DNA of 64,000 nt from Candidatus Heimdallarchaeota archaeon LC_3 (GTDB lineage: Archaea; Asgardarchaeota; Heimdallarchaeia; Hodarchaeales; LC-3). This document shows, piece by piece, positions 35,511-44,477 of this stretch. Positions within the stretch are counted from its first letter, which is position 1. Each line of letters begins with the position of its first letter. The notes under the pieces are model-generated. The model saw only the letters and a list, made by a program, of their open reading frames with translations. It was not told the origin of the DNA and did no database searches. The stretch spans positions 160,299 through 224,298 of the forward strand of contig MDVS01000020.1 in the NCBI GenBank assembly GCA_001940645.1. The letters run 5' to 3'. The translations under genes and the position numbers were made by a program.

Positions 35511-36845
35511 TCATTTGAAAGAACAATCATTTAATAAAATTTTGTTATCTAATCTTGCTTTCTTAAGAAAGAGGTCTAATTCCTCCTCAGAATCTTGAAA
35601 GGAACAATTATTAAAAATAAGGGATTTAAACCTACTAATAACGATTATCTGGTCAGGAAATAAGAATTTATCAAAGAAACAATTATTAAAAGTCAAATTG
35701 CTTATCTGGAAATCGTGGTACAAAAGTTCCGGTAGACTCCCTTTGAAAAATGTAATCTGGATATTTGAAAACTCTGAAAAAAAATATTCAGGGATGATCT
35801 TCAGATTTGGAATGGTCAAGTCGACAGTCTTGATCTTACCTAATGAAAAGAAAGGTGAAGGAATATTTTCTCCATCAAATCTTAAGATAATTCTTTTGAG
35901 AGATGGTGTATTTATTAGTTTATCAGGTAATTGGACCACAGTCTCTTTAAGATGAATTTCAAGGTCAATAATTGTTTGTTTAAAAACTCTGACGAACCCT
36001 ATCTCTTCACAGTACTTAGTCAATAATTCATAATATCTGAGAAAAAAATTAATATCTTCTCCATTTGTCAAATCGATGAGTAGTGAGATAGAATGCAAAT
36101 ATATCTTTTCTAGATCCAGTAAACTCTTAATAAAATTGATCATTTTAGAAGTATTTACAACAATTCTTGAAGAATGAATGTTAGTATAGTCAAACTGGGG
36201 GAAGGAAATACTTTTAAGTCTTTTCAACTGATATATGGAATCTGGAATAACACCATTAAATTCAGAAAAATTCAAATTTTCTAAATGGGGTAATTTAGAA
36301 AATAGGTTGGGGATTGAAAAGACATTTGGAATTCTCAAGCTCAAGTTTTTGAGGTCTTTTAATTCAAAAATTTCATTAGGGAGAATGGTAGCAAGAGGAA
36401 TTTTCAAAATTAATATTTTAAGATTTGGAAATGAAAAAAGTGAATCTGGAAGGTCTCTTCCGCGAAATTCTATAAGTAACCACTTTAATTTTTTGAGTGA
36501 CGTTACATTAAAAAACTCTGGGGGAATTTCATCAACATCTTCCTTAAAATATATATCGAGGTGAGTAATATGCAATTTTTTAATATGGATCCTATTACTA
36601 GTCTTCCATTCATAATTTTCCTCATCATCCTCCCATCCCTTGCAATAAGGGATAAGGGATTTGAAAAACTCTAATTCATGAGAATAAACTTTATCAGCAC
36701 CATACCATTCGGTAGGATAATAAAGAACATCATAATCTTCGATTTCATCAAAACAAGATTGATGAAAATCATTATCATCTGGATGGGATAATTCTTTTTT
36801 ACAATATTTACAGTATGATTGATTAACCTTCATAGTTGGGAACAC
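35511..36845 (-). CDS. Leucine-rich-repeat protein with N-terminal zinc-binding motif
   Basis: A 444-residue protein. It starts with a small cysteine/histidine motif, YCKYCKKELSHPDDNDFHQSCFDE. From about residue 85 it contains LRR units: SLKKLKWLLIEFRGRDLPDSLFSFPNLKILILKIPLATILPNEIFELKDLKNLSL and so on, then an irregular middle and three more units near 300-400. No signal peptide or membrane span is visible, so it is probably cytosolic. LRR proteins mediate protein binding; the partner is unknown. It is the first gene inside the accessory island. Confidence 0.85.
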   Translation of the reverse strand: MFPTMKVNQSYCKYCKKELSHPDDNDFHQSCFDEIEDYDVLYYPTEWYGADKVYSHELEFFKSLIPYCKGWEDDEENYEWKTSNRIHIKKLHITHLDIYFKEDVDEIPPEFFNVTSLKKLKWLLIEFRGRDLPDSLFSFPNLKILILKIPLATILPNEIFELKDLKNLSLRIPNVFSIPNLFSKLPHLENLNFSEFNGVIPDSIYQLKRLKSISFPQFDYTNIHSSRIVVNTSKMINFIKSLLDLEKIYLHSISLLIDLTNGEDINFFLRYYELLTKYCEEIGFVRVFKQTIIDLEIHLKETVVQLPDKLINTPSLKRIILRFDGENIPSPFFSLGKIKTVDLTIPNLKIIPEYFFSEFSNIQITFFKGSLPELLYHDFQISNLTFNNCFFDKFLFPDQIIVISRFKSLIFNNCSFQDSEEELDLFLKKARLDNKILLNDCSFK

Positions 36846-37020
36846 ATGATATTACCATAATGAAATTATAAATTATTCCTTAATAAACACCTAAACTCTC
36901 ACAATAGAATGGTCCATGTTCAAAGTATGGTGGACTTCAAAGGAATCATATTACCTTTATAAACATCAAAAAATTATGTCTAATTATTTCTAATTTAAGG
37001 AATTTACCATTATTGCTCCT

Positions 37021-37422
37021 TTAGATATATTTACAATTTGAGCAGTATTCATCGCCATTTTCAGTAATGAATTCATGGGAGCAATCTGTCATTTTTTTCA
37101 ATCTTTTTCTAGCAATTATAAATCGAATGTACACGCTAGGATAAACCAATGATAAAAAGAATCCGGGCATCAGGGTAGCAAATATCCCAAGTGCAAAAAT
37201 TATGTTCATTCCTGCATTATAGTCTTCTTGTGACGCAGAGTATATAAAAGCTGCTAATATTCCTAATCCTATAATAAATGCGGGTGGTCCATACTCGACG
37301 GGTGGTCTTTTGACATGGGGATAATTTTCATAGAATTTATTAAAAAAATCCACCACATTAGCAGGATTATAAGTACCCCTAATTACTCTACTAAAATATT
37401 CATTGTACCAATTACTCAACAA
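37021..37422 (-). CDS. Small two-span membrane protein with C-terminal cysteine pair
   Basis: A 133-residue protein with two hydrophobic spans (PPAFIIGLGILAAFIYSAS and GMNIIFALGIFATLMPGFFLSLVYP). It ends with a zinc-ribbon-like tail, DCSHEFITENGDEYCSNCKYI. The N-terminal 45 residues are charged and aromatic. It lies 35 bp downstream of the 1083-aa gene on the same strand, so the two are likely one operon. Function unknown; a membrane accessory to the large protein is a fair guess. Confidence 0.6.
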   Translation of the reverse strand: MLSNWYNEYFSRVIRGTYNPANVVDFFNKFYENYPHVKRPPVEYGPPAFIIGLGILAAFIYSASQEDYNAGMNIIFALGIFATLMPGFFLSLVYPSVYIRFIIARKRLKKMTDCSHEFITENGDEYCSNCKYI

Positions 37423-37457
37423 TCATCACTACTCAACATTTTTTTTTATATTTATAA

Positions 37458-40400
37458 TTAATTAATATCATATAACCCGTATTCAGCAAGGATCGCCTCA
37501 AAGGAATCATAACTATTAGTTACATGGTATTGAGACCCGAAGTCATCATTATACATATAATCTTCACGCCAATCAAACAAATATATCGGTGTCCCATACA
37601 CAGAAAGATCGAGTCCTGATCCTTGACGCCAATAGTCATCTATCCCATTAGCGAATTTATCTTGATGGAACATTAAATCATACGCTACCCCAAGTTTAGA
37701 GGTAACATACCGGACGGCTAAGTAATCGAAATCTGCCAACATGGCGGTCATACCTAAAGTATCACTGATAAGACCTCTATAACCGGGAGTAGTCCTCGCT
37801 GTTGCAGCAGCGTAACGGAGAAAATCAAAGAACTCAAGACGGACACCACCATCATTAGTCTGACAGGCAAATTGATGATTAGCACTATATCCTTGAATGC
37901 TATTACATTGACCTAATTGAACAACATCACGACCAACATTATATCGCTCATAAGCAATCTCACTCAGGGTAAAAGCCATAGAAGAAGCAAGCACAAAACC
38001 AATCTTCGCATATTTACCACCACCTAGAAGACCGATAATAGGAGTGAAAGCACTAAAACCGATTATACTACCAATAGAAGTAGCAGCGAAATCCATTTCC
38101 GTGGAGCTATAGGAGTTCATTAAGAAATTGAAAGCAAGATTCCGCATAATGATATTACCGAAGAAATATAAACTCTTAAAGAATCCTACTTGAGTATAGG
38201 CGATTAATTTCTGAAATCTCGAAAAGGAAGTTGCTACAGCTGTAATAGTACCATCAGCAGCTCGTGCCATAGTAAAACCGTGACGCATTTCCCTATATTT
38301 TGCAAATATATTACTTATACCTGAAAATTTCGACAATTTTTGGGCTTTACGCATCCACCCTAACCAGCCAAGGAATCCACCGACAGCAGCCCCAAATGCA
38401 AAATCTCCGACACCTTGATTGAAGAAATCATATTGTTCACCTGCTAAAGACGCAGAAATAGCACCTATTAGCATTTCAGTTATACCGTATCCAACTGCTG
38501 CACCCAAAACAGCACCTACACTTGACGCACCTGACACGACAGCTGATTCTGCTGCAAATCCTAAGAAACTAGCAACTCCAGAACCTATTGCTCCACCGAT
38601 AGTAGCAAAAAGGTAAGGCACAACGATCATTAATAGGAGCATAATCCCTATAATGAGGAAAGGAAGAAGTTGTGCATGAGCGAGCCTATCAATAATACTG
38701 GGAGTGTAAGCATCAGGTAAATAATAGGTCATACGACCTTGATAGTCAGCTAAACGTTCAGGATGACTATATAATCCGGTAGTAAAGACAATATTTTTGG
38801 TCATAGCTGTAGTATATTGTCTGCTTCTTGGAGCAGAATCAATAGCATTAACTGATTGTATCTCAGTCCCTAAAGTAGAATATCCAACGAAAGCTTGAAG
38901 ACCACCACTTGAAGCTCCATTATTAGTCCAATAATCACGATCATCAAGATCATTCACATCCCATAAAGCAATATCGGTCGTGAATTCTCCCTGGTAGGTA
39001 CCTATAGAACCCGAATCGTGGAAGAAATCGGATGAAATAGTCAGGTCTGATGATGGGGAACAAAGATTCCAAGTACCCGTAGCGAAATCGCCATAATACT
39101 CATTACAAATCTTACCAATATTGTATGAATGATTTGAATAGCTTCGTGGAACAGCTTCGACATTATAAATATTCCAATTATTATCAGCAAACTTCCCAGA
39201 TCGTAGCCGAGGATCTCTGAAAGAACCCCCAAGATGATCTTGTTCAGAAGATTGACCAAGATACTCGTCAGGTAAAGCTATACTCTCAACTGAAAAAGTA
39301 TCATACGCATATGTTAGGTGGTCATAATCAAAGATGTTGTGAGAACGCACTAGACCTGATCGAAGAATAATAGGATTAGAATTTCCGAACATACTGGATG
39401 ATGCGACATAATCGTTGTAAGTGTTCATAGTCGGAACGCCTCGATTGAATTTACGCCACAAAGTATTAAGTGGACCAGAATCGTTTAATGGATTGGTATC
39501 TGAATCATTTATCAAAGATGAATTAACATAGTGAGTATTATTGTCCTCTAATGAACCAACACTAAGATGGACAGGATTATTAATTGCAATATTATTATAA
39601 CCAGCAACAGTATTAAATGACCAATCCATATCACCCCGACTAAGAGAAACAATAATAGAATCGCCCTGTGAAGGAGTAAAAGTCAAGTTTTCAATAGTCA
39701 GAAGCTGGAGTGGTAATGGTTGATGAACTGATTCTCCTGCATAATATTGCCCAGCGTTAATGGTATCACTCAGTTTCTGAGAGCCACTAGCTCCAAAACC
39801 GTTATTCGCTAACGATGTAGCAGTGATGTTAGAGTATTGTTCCATGAAGTTATTTGATATTGTCCTGTTTTGAATATCTTCAGGATCGTCAGTATCACCA
39901 TCAGCATTAACATCATAAGAAACAGAAATAGTTTCATTGTGTTCATCGAGTTCGCTGATAGGAATAACTAAAGAATTTGATCCAAAATCGAAATGCCCAA
40001 CTAAGAAATCAAGATCAAAAGTGGCCCAACCAGGTGCTTCGTGATAAATCGGAGGACTATTAGGATCATTAGGATCAGAAGGAACCGCTGAACCATCATT
40101 ACAGAACGCTCCTGGTGAATATTTTTCGAGGGTCGAGTCTAAACGCGGATAATAACTGCGGTTACAATCAGGTTGTTCAGTGTTAAGGAAAGTGTTATCA
40201 TCATACATAGTACTCCAACGGATTTTATTACCAAATGAATGATCAGGATAATAGAGGATTCTTTTGTAAGGTTCTTCACCATACAGTGGATCGGAAAGAT
40301 GAACCATTTGTGTCTGGGAAGCACTATCAACATAAGTACGCTTCCAAATAATCGCAGTGTGAAATCCATCAGTTTTGTCTTCAGTACCGAAGAACGTTCG

Positions 40401-40709
40401 TCCTTGTTCACCAGTGCTACCCCAGAGATATAAAGGATAATGAGTCTTATCATTATTCAGATAATTGACTTCATTATCTAAGCCTTCTAAGATTCTGGTA
40501 TCAGTAATACTAGCAGAATTATTTTGTGTAATACGGACTATGAATCTCGCTTTATCATCAGTAGAAGTGAATTGGCTACCTTGAGCTAACTTTCCAGTCA
40601 GAGTATCAAGGAAATGATTCTTATTTTCGCTATTATCGTTGACTACACCTGTGGAAACCATTCGTAATGATGCTTCTTTAGCAGCTTGGATAAAAGAAGC
40701 CACAACCAT
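37458..40709 (-). CDS. Large membrane/surface protein, 1083 aa, GC-richer than surroundings
   Basis: The first 690 residues are polar, asparagine/aspartate/serine rich and probably extracellular beta structure (DPNDPNSPPIYHEAPGW, DVNADGDTDDPED). Residues about 690-860 hold several hydrophobic glycine-zipper spans (LLPFLIIGIMLLLMIVVPYLFATIGGAI, SVGAVLGAAVGYGI). A polar C-terminal part follows. No family is recognised. The GC content looks about 40-45% against about 30% around, so recent transfer is likely. The same frame stays open for over 30 codons upstream of the assigned ATG (YAGINSDFYGNRPEGAGLTNS). The gene may therefore have lost its start by recombination with the upstream TPR-like gene. 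Confidence 0.7.
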   Translation of the reverse strand: MVVASFIQAAKEASLRMVSTGVVNDNSENKNHFLDTLTGKLAQGSQFTSTDDKARFIVRITQNNSASITDTRILEGLDNEVNYLNNDKTHYPLYLWGSTGEQGRTFFGTEDKTDGFHTAIIWKRTYVDSASQTQMVHLSDPLYGEEPYKRILYYPDHSFGNKIRWSTMYDDNTFLNTEQPDCNRSYYPRLDSTLEKYSPGAFCNDGSAVPSDPNDPNSPPIYHEAPGWATFDLDFLVGHFDFGSNSLVIPISELDEHNETISVSYDVNADGDTDDPEDIQNRTISNNFMEQYSNITATSLANNGFGASGSQKLSDTINAGQYYAGESVHQPLPLQLLTIENLTFTPSQGDSIIVSLSRGDMDWSFNTVAGYNNIAINNPVHLSVGSLEDNNTHYVNSSLINDSDTNPLNDSGPLNTLWRKFNRGVPTMNTYNDYVASSSMFGNSNPIILRSGLVRSHNIFDYDHLTYAYDTFSVESIALPDEYLGQSSEQDHLGGSFRDPRLRSGKFADNNWNIYNVEAVPRSYSNHSYNIGKICNEYYGDFATGTWNLCSPSSDLTISSDFFHDSGSIGTYQGEFTTDIALWDVNDLDDRDYWTNNGASSGGLQAFVGYSTLGTEIQSVNAIDSAPRSRQYTTAMTKNIVFTTGLYSHPERLADYQGRMTYYLPDAYTPSIIDRLAHAQLLPFLIIGIMLLLMIVVPYLFATIGGAIGSGVASFLGFAAESAVVSGASSVGAVLGAAVGYGITEMLIGAISASLAGEQYDFFNQGVGDFAFGAAVGGFLGWLGWMRKAQKLSKFSGISNIFAKYREMRHGFTMARAADGTITAVATSFSRFQKLIAYTQVGFFKSLYFFGNIIMRNLAFNFLMNSYSSTEMDFAATSIGSIIGFSAFTPIIGLLGGGKYAKIGFVLASSMAFTLSEIAYERYNVGRDVVQLGQCNSIQGYSANHQFACQTNDGGVRLEFFDFLRYAAATARTTPGYRGLISDTLGMTAMLADFDYLAVRYVTSKLGVAYDLMFHQDKFANGIDDYWRQGSGLDLSVYGTPIYLFDWREDYMYNDDFGSQYHVTNSYDSFEAILAEYGLYDIN

Positions 40710-40744
40710 TTTTCTCGCGGTAAATTCATCCAGTAAAGAATTCG

Positions 40745-41197
40745 TTAATCCTGCTCCTTCAGGACGATTACCATAAAAATCAGAATTAATACCAGCATAT
40801 TTAAATTTTTTAATACCAATTGTTGATTATCAGGAAAGGACTCAATTTCATTTTCTCTATGAGCTTTATAATGACTTGCAGCTTTACGAAAAATTGCTGA
40901 AGCTTTTTCTTTATTTTCTTTTCTCTTGATAATTAAAGCTTTATTATAATTAAGTAATCCAAGATGCCATTCAGGCATTGTCTTTCCTAAATTTTTCTCT
41001 AAAACTTTTATATTTTCAAGACATTTTTCGAAATTTCCTAGAAAATTATAACACCAAATAATTAGTCCAACTAAGTTTCTTCGTGTTTCTGATTCAAGTT
41101 CAATATGATTTATCTTCTGTTTTGCAAGTAATAAAGCTTTTTTAAATTTATATTGGTCAAATAATTCATAACATTGTAAAAGAGGATCGATTTTCAT
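40745..41197 (-). CDS. TPR-like helical protein with disrupted C-terminus
   Basis: Residues 1-120 are helix pairs of tetratricopeptide type: LLQCYELFDQYKFKKALLLAKQKI, LVGLIIWCYNFLGNFEKCLENIKVLE, LGLLNYNKALIIKRKENKEKASAIFRKAASHY. The last 16 or so (LVLILIFMVIVLKEQD) are hydrophobic and out of character. In the +1-shifted frame the same DNA gives codons that continue into the 1083-aa gene, so the C-terminus is probably an out-of-frame read across a junction near 40800. The original gene has either been cut or has an indel in an A-run at about 40806-40811. Function unknown. Confidence 0.6.
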   Translation of the reverse strand: MKIDPLLQCYELFDQYKFKKALLLAKQKINHIELESETRRNLVGLIIWCYNFLGNFEKCLENIKVLEKNLGKTMPEWHLGLLNYNKALIIKRKENKEKASAIFRKAASHYKAHRENEIESFPDNQQLVLKNLNMLVLILIFMVIVLKEQD

Positions 41198-41313
41198 TAT
41201 TTTTCTTATGTTTAGAGTTATTATCTATTTTCTGATTTTTCGAATATATATCAGCAATGAAGATAAAACAATATTTTCTATTATTCTTTTGAACAAAAGG
41301 GACAAAAAATACA

Positions 41314-41552
41314 ATGATTTGCTCCACTTGTTTTAAAATTCCTAATAGAATTTTTAAGGAATTAAATCTTAAACCTGTTCGCTTTATTCCTCATTTCTTT
41401 CATCATGAACTCCCTAAGCTATTCAAAGAGAATAAACTTTAACTATTCCAGAAATTTCGTTGTCGAAAAAGGAATTGCAGGAATTAGATCAAATACAAAA
41501 AGAAATGAAGGAAAAGAATGAATTTTCATTAGATTCGCCTGAGAACGATTAA
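41314..41552 (+). pseudogene. Small cysteine-containing gene fragment, frameshifted
   Basis: A 42-codon ORF (41314-41442) begins MICSTCFKIPNR and ends LPKLFKENKL. In another frame immediately downstream the codons read TIPEISLSKKELQELDQIQKEMKEKNEF and stop at 41552. Joined by one frameshift they would make a protein of about 80 residues with an N-terminal CxxC. This looks like the remains of a small gene; the family is not recognised. It sits in the 1-kb gap between the TPR-like gene and the LuxC-type gene, which otherwise shows nothing convincing at 41198-41313 and 41553-41765. Confidence 0.4.
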
Positions 41553-41765
41553 TAAATTATGTATGAGCCATTTTTAAACCATTACAAAAATTATTTCACA
41601 AATACTGACCATTTGTTAGCAGAAAATTCTTATTTTTGACTTTCTAATAATAATTAAACATCTATGTTCAATATTCTCCTTATAATTACTGATTTGACTT
41701 AAAAAAGTAGATAATAAATTTAATGATTCAATATGTAGACAGCATAACCTTTTTCAGTAAACTGA

Positions 41766-41990
41766 TTTCTCAATTGGAATGATCGGACTGTCCTGGATAA
41801 AATTTCACAATTTGAGGAAGGAATTTCCCGACCCTTACTTTGTCAACTCTTGAATCTTCCACGGACAACTGTCTATGATAGTTTGAAGCGTCTAATGGTA
41901 GATAATTTAATTTCGACTTATTCCTTCCGTCATGGAGGAGTTGGTCGTCCAATTACAATGTTCGAGGTCATTAATTATGATCCTGGATAG
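41766..41990 (+). pseudogene. Winged-helix regulator fragment without a start codon
   Basis: The frame from 41766 to TAG 41988-41990 reads as a winged helix: TVLDKISQFEEGISRPLLCQ, then LLNLPRTTVYDSLKRLMVDN, then LISTYSFRHGGVGRPITMFEV. A TGA closes it at 41763-41765 and no ATG, GTG or TTG precedes the helix-turn-helix, so the 5' end is missing. Codons are GC-richer than nearby intergenic DNA. The fragment is 231 bp upstream of the LuxC-like gene and may be the remnant of its regulator. The 42000-42221 stretch is AT-rich and shows only a probable promoter for that gene. Confidence 0.55.
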
Positions 41991-42221
41991 GAATCTAGTC
42001 TTTTGCTCTTAGATTATAATTTTGATTGGATTATTCTCGTACTCTTCTTAGCCAAGACTCTCTTTTGTCCTGTCTTCACTTTATAGTTTCTAGTTTACTA
42101 CTTCGTATTGAGATTAAACTCTGTAAAATTTTTAAACATGTTTTGCTAAAAAACTACATGCTGTCTGCTTTTTTGATATATAAGATCCACTGGATTATCT
42201 TTGGTAAGGTGAATATTATCA

Positions 42222-43667
42222 ATGTATCCAGTTATTCAATCAGTAGATGAAAAAATAGTAGTAGATCGAGACAAGGACGCAGTTATCACTCTTCCCTGGT
42301 TAGTTAGGGGAAAAGAAATACTTGAAAATATGGTCGAATATCCAGTTCGATATGGTAAAAGAACCATTCTGACTCCTGACGCTAAATTATTATGGTCTGA
42401 GTTGGTCTGTGCATCTAACAATCTTAGAGATATTCACGAACTACTCTTATCTGAGATTATTAATTTTCTTGTCAAAGTTGGTCATGCATTAAATATTGAT
42501 AGTAATAAATATTTACAACGAGCCATTGATCTTTCTATAGACGCTTCAAACCTCACTGAGCCTATTATCAAATCTTCTTATTATATGTTACAAGAATTGT
42601 TCTCTATTCCCTCCTTGACAGGTATGATTAGACCTGTTGGATATGAATATATGGATGGGTGGGTAAAAAGACCAACATCTTTTGGAGAAGCTTCAATTAA
42701 AGCAGTTGGGGTTAGAACACTTCATATTCCAGCAGGTAACGTTCCAGCTATCTCAGCATTATCTATTATTAACGGTGCACTAACTAAAGGCGACACCTTA
42801 ATCAAGCTCCCAAGTAATGATCCTGTAACTGGTTGGGCTATATTGCGTACTATGATAGATGTGGATCCTAATCATCCTGTTACGAAACATATGTCGGTAG
42901 CTTATTGGAAAGGAGGAGACACAGTAGTAGAAAAAGAATTAATCAATTCTACGCGTATTGAAAAAATTGTTGCATGGGGAGGTCATAACTCCATAGCTCA
43001 TATCAAATCCTTGATCGGTCCAGGTATCGATTTAGTAACTTTAGATCCCAAATTCTCCATTTCAGTAATAACCAAAGAAGCTTTCATGCAGGATAATTGG
43101 AATCGTGCTGCTAGACGTGCTGCTCAAGACGTAGGGTATTTCAATCAAGATGCTTGCCTATCATCCAAAGTTATTTATGTTGAAACTGATCCTGAGAAGG
43201 CTATGACGTTTGGGAAAATGGTTTATAACTATTTAACTTCAGATTCCTTAGAACTATCTTCTAAACCGAAATCCTATCCCTTAGCACTCAAACAAGAATT
43301 AGACTCTATCCGGTATCTTGATGAATTTGAGGTCTATGGTGGTGATCAAGGCGAGGGTGCTGTTATCGTTAGCAAAGAATATCTCTCCAAAGTTGACTTT
43401 GCAAACAGACTTTGTTCAAAGACCGTTAATATTGTTCCTATCGAGTCTATTTCTGATATGCTGCCTGAAATTAATGTAACAACTCAGACAATTGGTATAT
43501 ATCCTGAATCAGTTAAAATGAATTATCGTGACGATTTCATTCGTGCTGGAGCACAGCGAATAGTTACTCTAGGTGGAGCAGCCAAAGGTATGATTGGAAT
43601 GCCTCAAGACGGGTTAGAATTAGCAAGACGTATGGTCAAATGGGTAGTAGATGAATCCTGTAAATGA
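42222..43667 (+). CDS. LuxC-type acyl-CoA/acyl-protein reductase
   Basis: A 481-residue member of the LuxC family (aldehyde dehydrogenase fold). It shows TLHIPAGNVPAISALSIINGALTKGDTLIKLPSNDP (nucleotide-binding), IVAWGGHNSIAHIKSLIGPGIDLVTLDPKFSI, and NQDACLSSKVIYV with the catalytic cysteine C312. LuxC enzymes reduce fatty acyl groups to aldehydes with NADPH, as in bioluminescence and also in bacterial lipid or aryl-polyene pathways. No LuxD or LuxE is present. It leads a plus-strand run of five genes (gaps of 18, 9, 9 and 14 bp), so its product may act with the four unnamed proteins. Confidence 0.88.
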   Translation: MYPVIQSVDEKIVVDRDKDAVITLPWLVRGKEILENMVEYPVRYGKRTILTPDAKLLWSELVCASNNLRDIHELLLSEIINFLVKVGHALNIDSNKYLQRAIDLSIDASNLTEPIIKSSYYMLQELFSIPSLTGMIRPVGYEYMDGWVKRPTSFGEASIKAVGVRTLHIPAGNVPAISALSIINGALTKGDTLIKLPSNDPVTGWAILRTMIDVDPNHPVTKHMSVAYWKGGDTVVEKELINSTRIEKIVAWGGHNSIAHIKSLIGPGIDLVTLDPKFSISVITKEAFMQDNWNRAARRAAQDVGYFNQDACLSSKVIYVETDPEKAMTFGKMVYNYLTSDSLELSSKPKSYPLALKQELDSIRYLDEFEVYGGDQGEGAVIVSKEYLSKVDFANRLCSKTVNIVPIESISDMLPEINVTTQTIGIYPESVKMNYRDDFIRAGAQRIVTLGGAAKGMIGMPQDGLELARRMVKWVVDESCK

Positions 43668-43685
43668 ATAATTTGGTGAAACATT

Positions 43686-44468
43686 TTGAAAATTATCTAT
43701 CAATCGTTGAAGTTAGATACATTATGTAATTATTGTAACATTCCTTTAAATCGAAATATTGATCCAAGTATCTTATTGACATATATTGCATCTGTTAAAG
43801 AACAATTAGACAAAAAGATTACTCAACAGCAAATGGAGAATGAGAATCTCTTTACAACACTTAAACAAGAGTTTTCGAAATACCGACCTCAAATAATTAA
43901 TCAAGAACACATGATTCGAGATAAGCATAAAGATTTATACGTTAAAAATGTTGGAGAGAAGAAATTATCTCTCAGCTCACAATTACAAATCAGAAAATAT
44001 CAAAATGAATTAGAGAAAATAATACAAGATTATGAAAAGACATACATTCCGGTAAATATACAATTCAACAATAATAAGAGTAAGATTGATCAGGATAATA
44101 CTCTTTTGCATGATATGAATCACTTCATTGAATTCATAGCATTGATTGAAAAATTACTTGAATTTGAAGGATCATGTCTTTTATTTGATTGGTTTTTAAT
44201 AATAATTTCTACAAGTGGGTTACATATTGTCTATAACACATTACCCGAAGGCATGACAGAGGATAGTTATCGAAATACCCTCTATGATAATATTATGAAT
44301 TTTTTTAAGACTTATTTTGGAAAAAAGACAGATGTCATTATTGATCTATTCAATATTGTCCAATATAATCAAATAGATTATGAACATCTACCAGACAGAC
44401 TTGATTTTGAAGATTTGACACTATTTACTAATATTATGGAAAAAAATTCACTCGAATTGACAATATAG
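43686..44468 (+). CDS. Unnamed coiled-coil protein with N-terminal CxxC, 260 aa
   Basis: Residues 14-17 read CNYC in DTLCNYCNIPLNRN. Residues 35-150 are a long helical, probably coiled-coil region (ASVKEQLDKKITQQQMENENLFTTLKQEF). The remainder is alpha/beta and aromatic. No signal peptide or membrane span. The gene lies 18 bp after the LuxC gene and 9 bp before the HEPN-motif gene, so it belongs to the operon. Function unknown. Confidence 0.6.
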   Translation: MKIIYQSLKLDTLCNYCNIPLNRNIDPSILLTYIASVKEQLDKKITQQQMENENLFTTLKQEFSKYRPQIINQEHMIRDKHKDLYVKNVGEKKLSLSSQLQIRKYQNELEKIIQDYEKTYIPVNIQFNNNKSKIDQDNTLLHDMNHFIEFIALIEKLLEFEGSCLLFDWFLIIISTSGLHIVYNTLPEGMTEDSYRNTLYDNIMNFFKTYFGKKTDVIIDLFNIVQYNQIDYEHLPDRLDFEDLTLFTNIMEKNSLELTI

Positions 44469-44477
44469 GAAAAAAAT

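Noticed and set aside
39041..39259. 72-aa minus-strand ORF, and other ORFs inside the 1083-aa gene (38419-38616, 40139-40453, 40239-40433)
   Set aside because: They lie in alternative frames of a long GC-richer coding region, where chance ORFs are common.
41770..41952. 60-aa minus-strand ORF
   Set aside because: Antisense shadow of the winged-helix fragment at 41766-41990.
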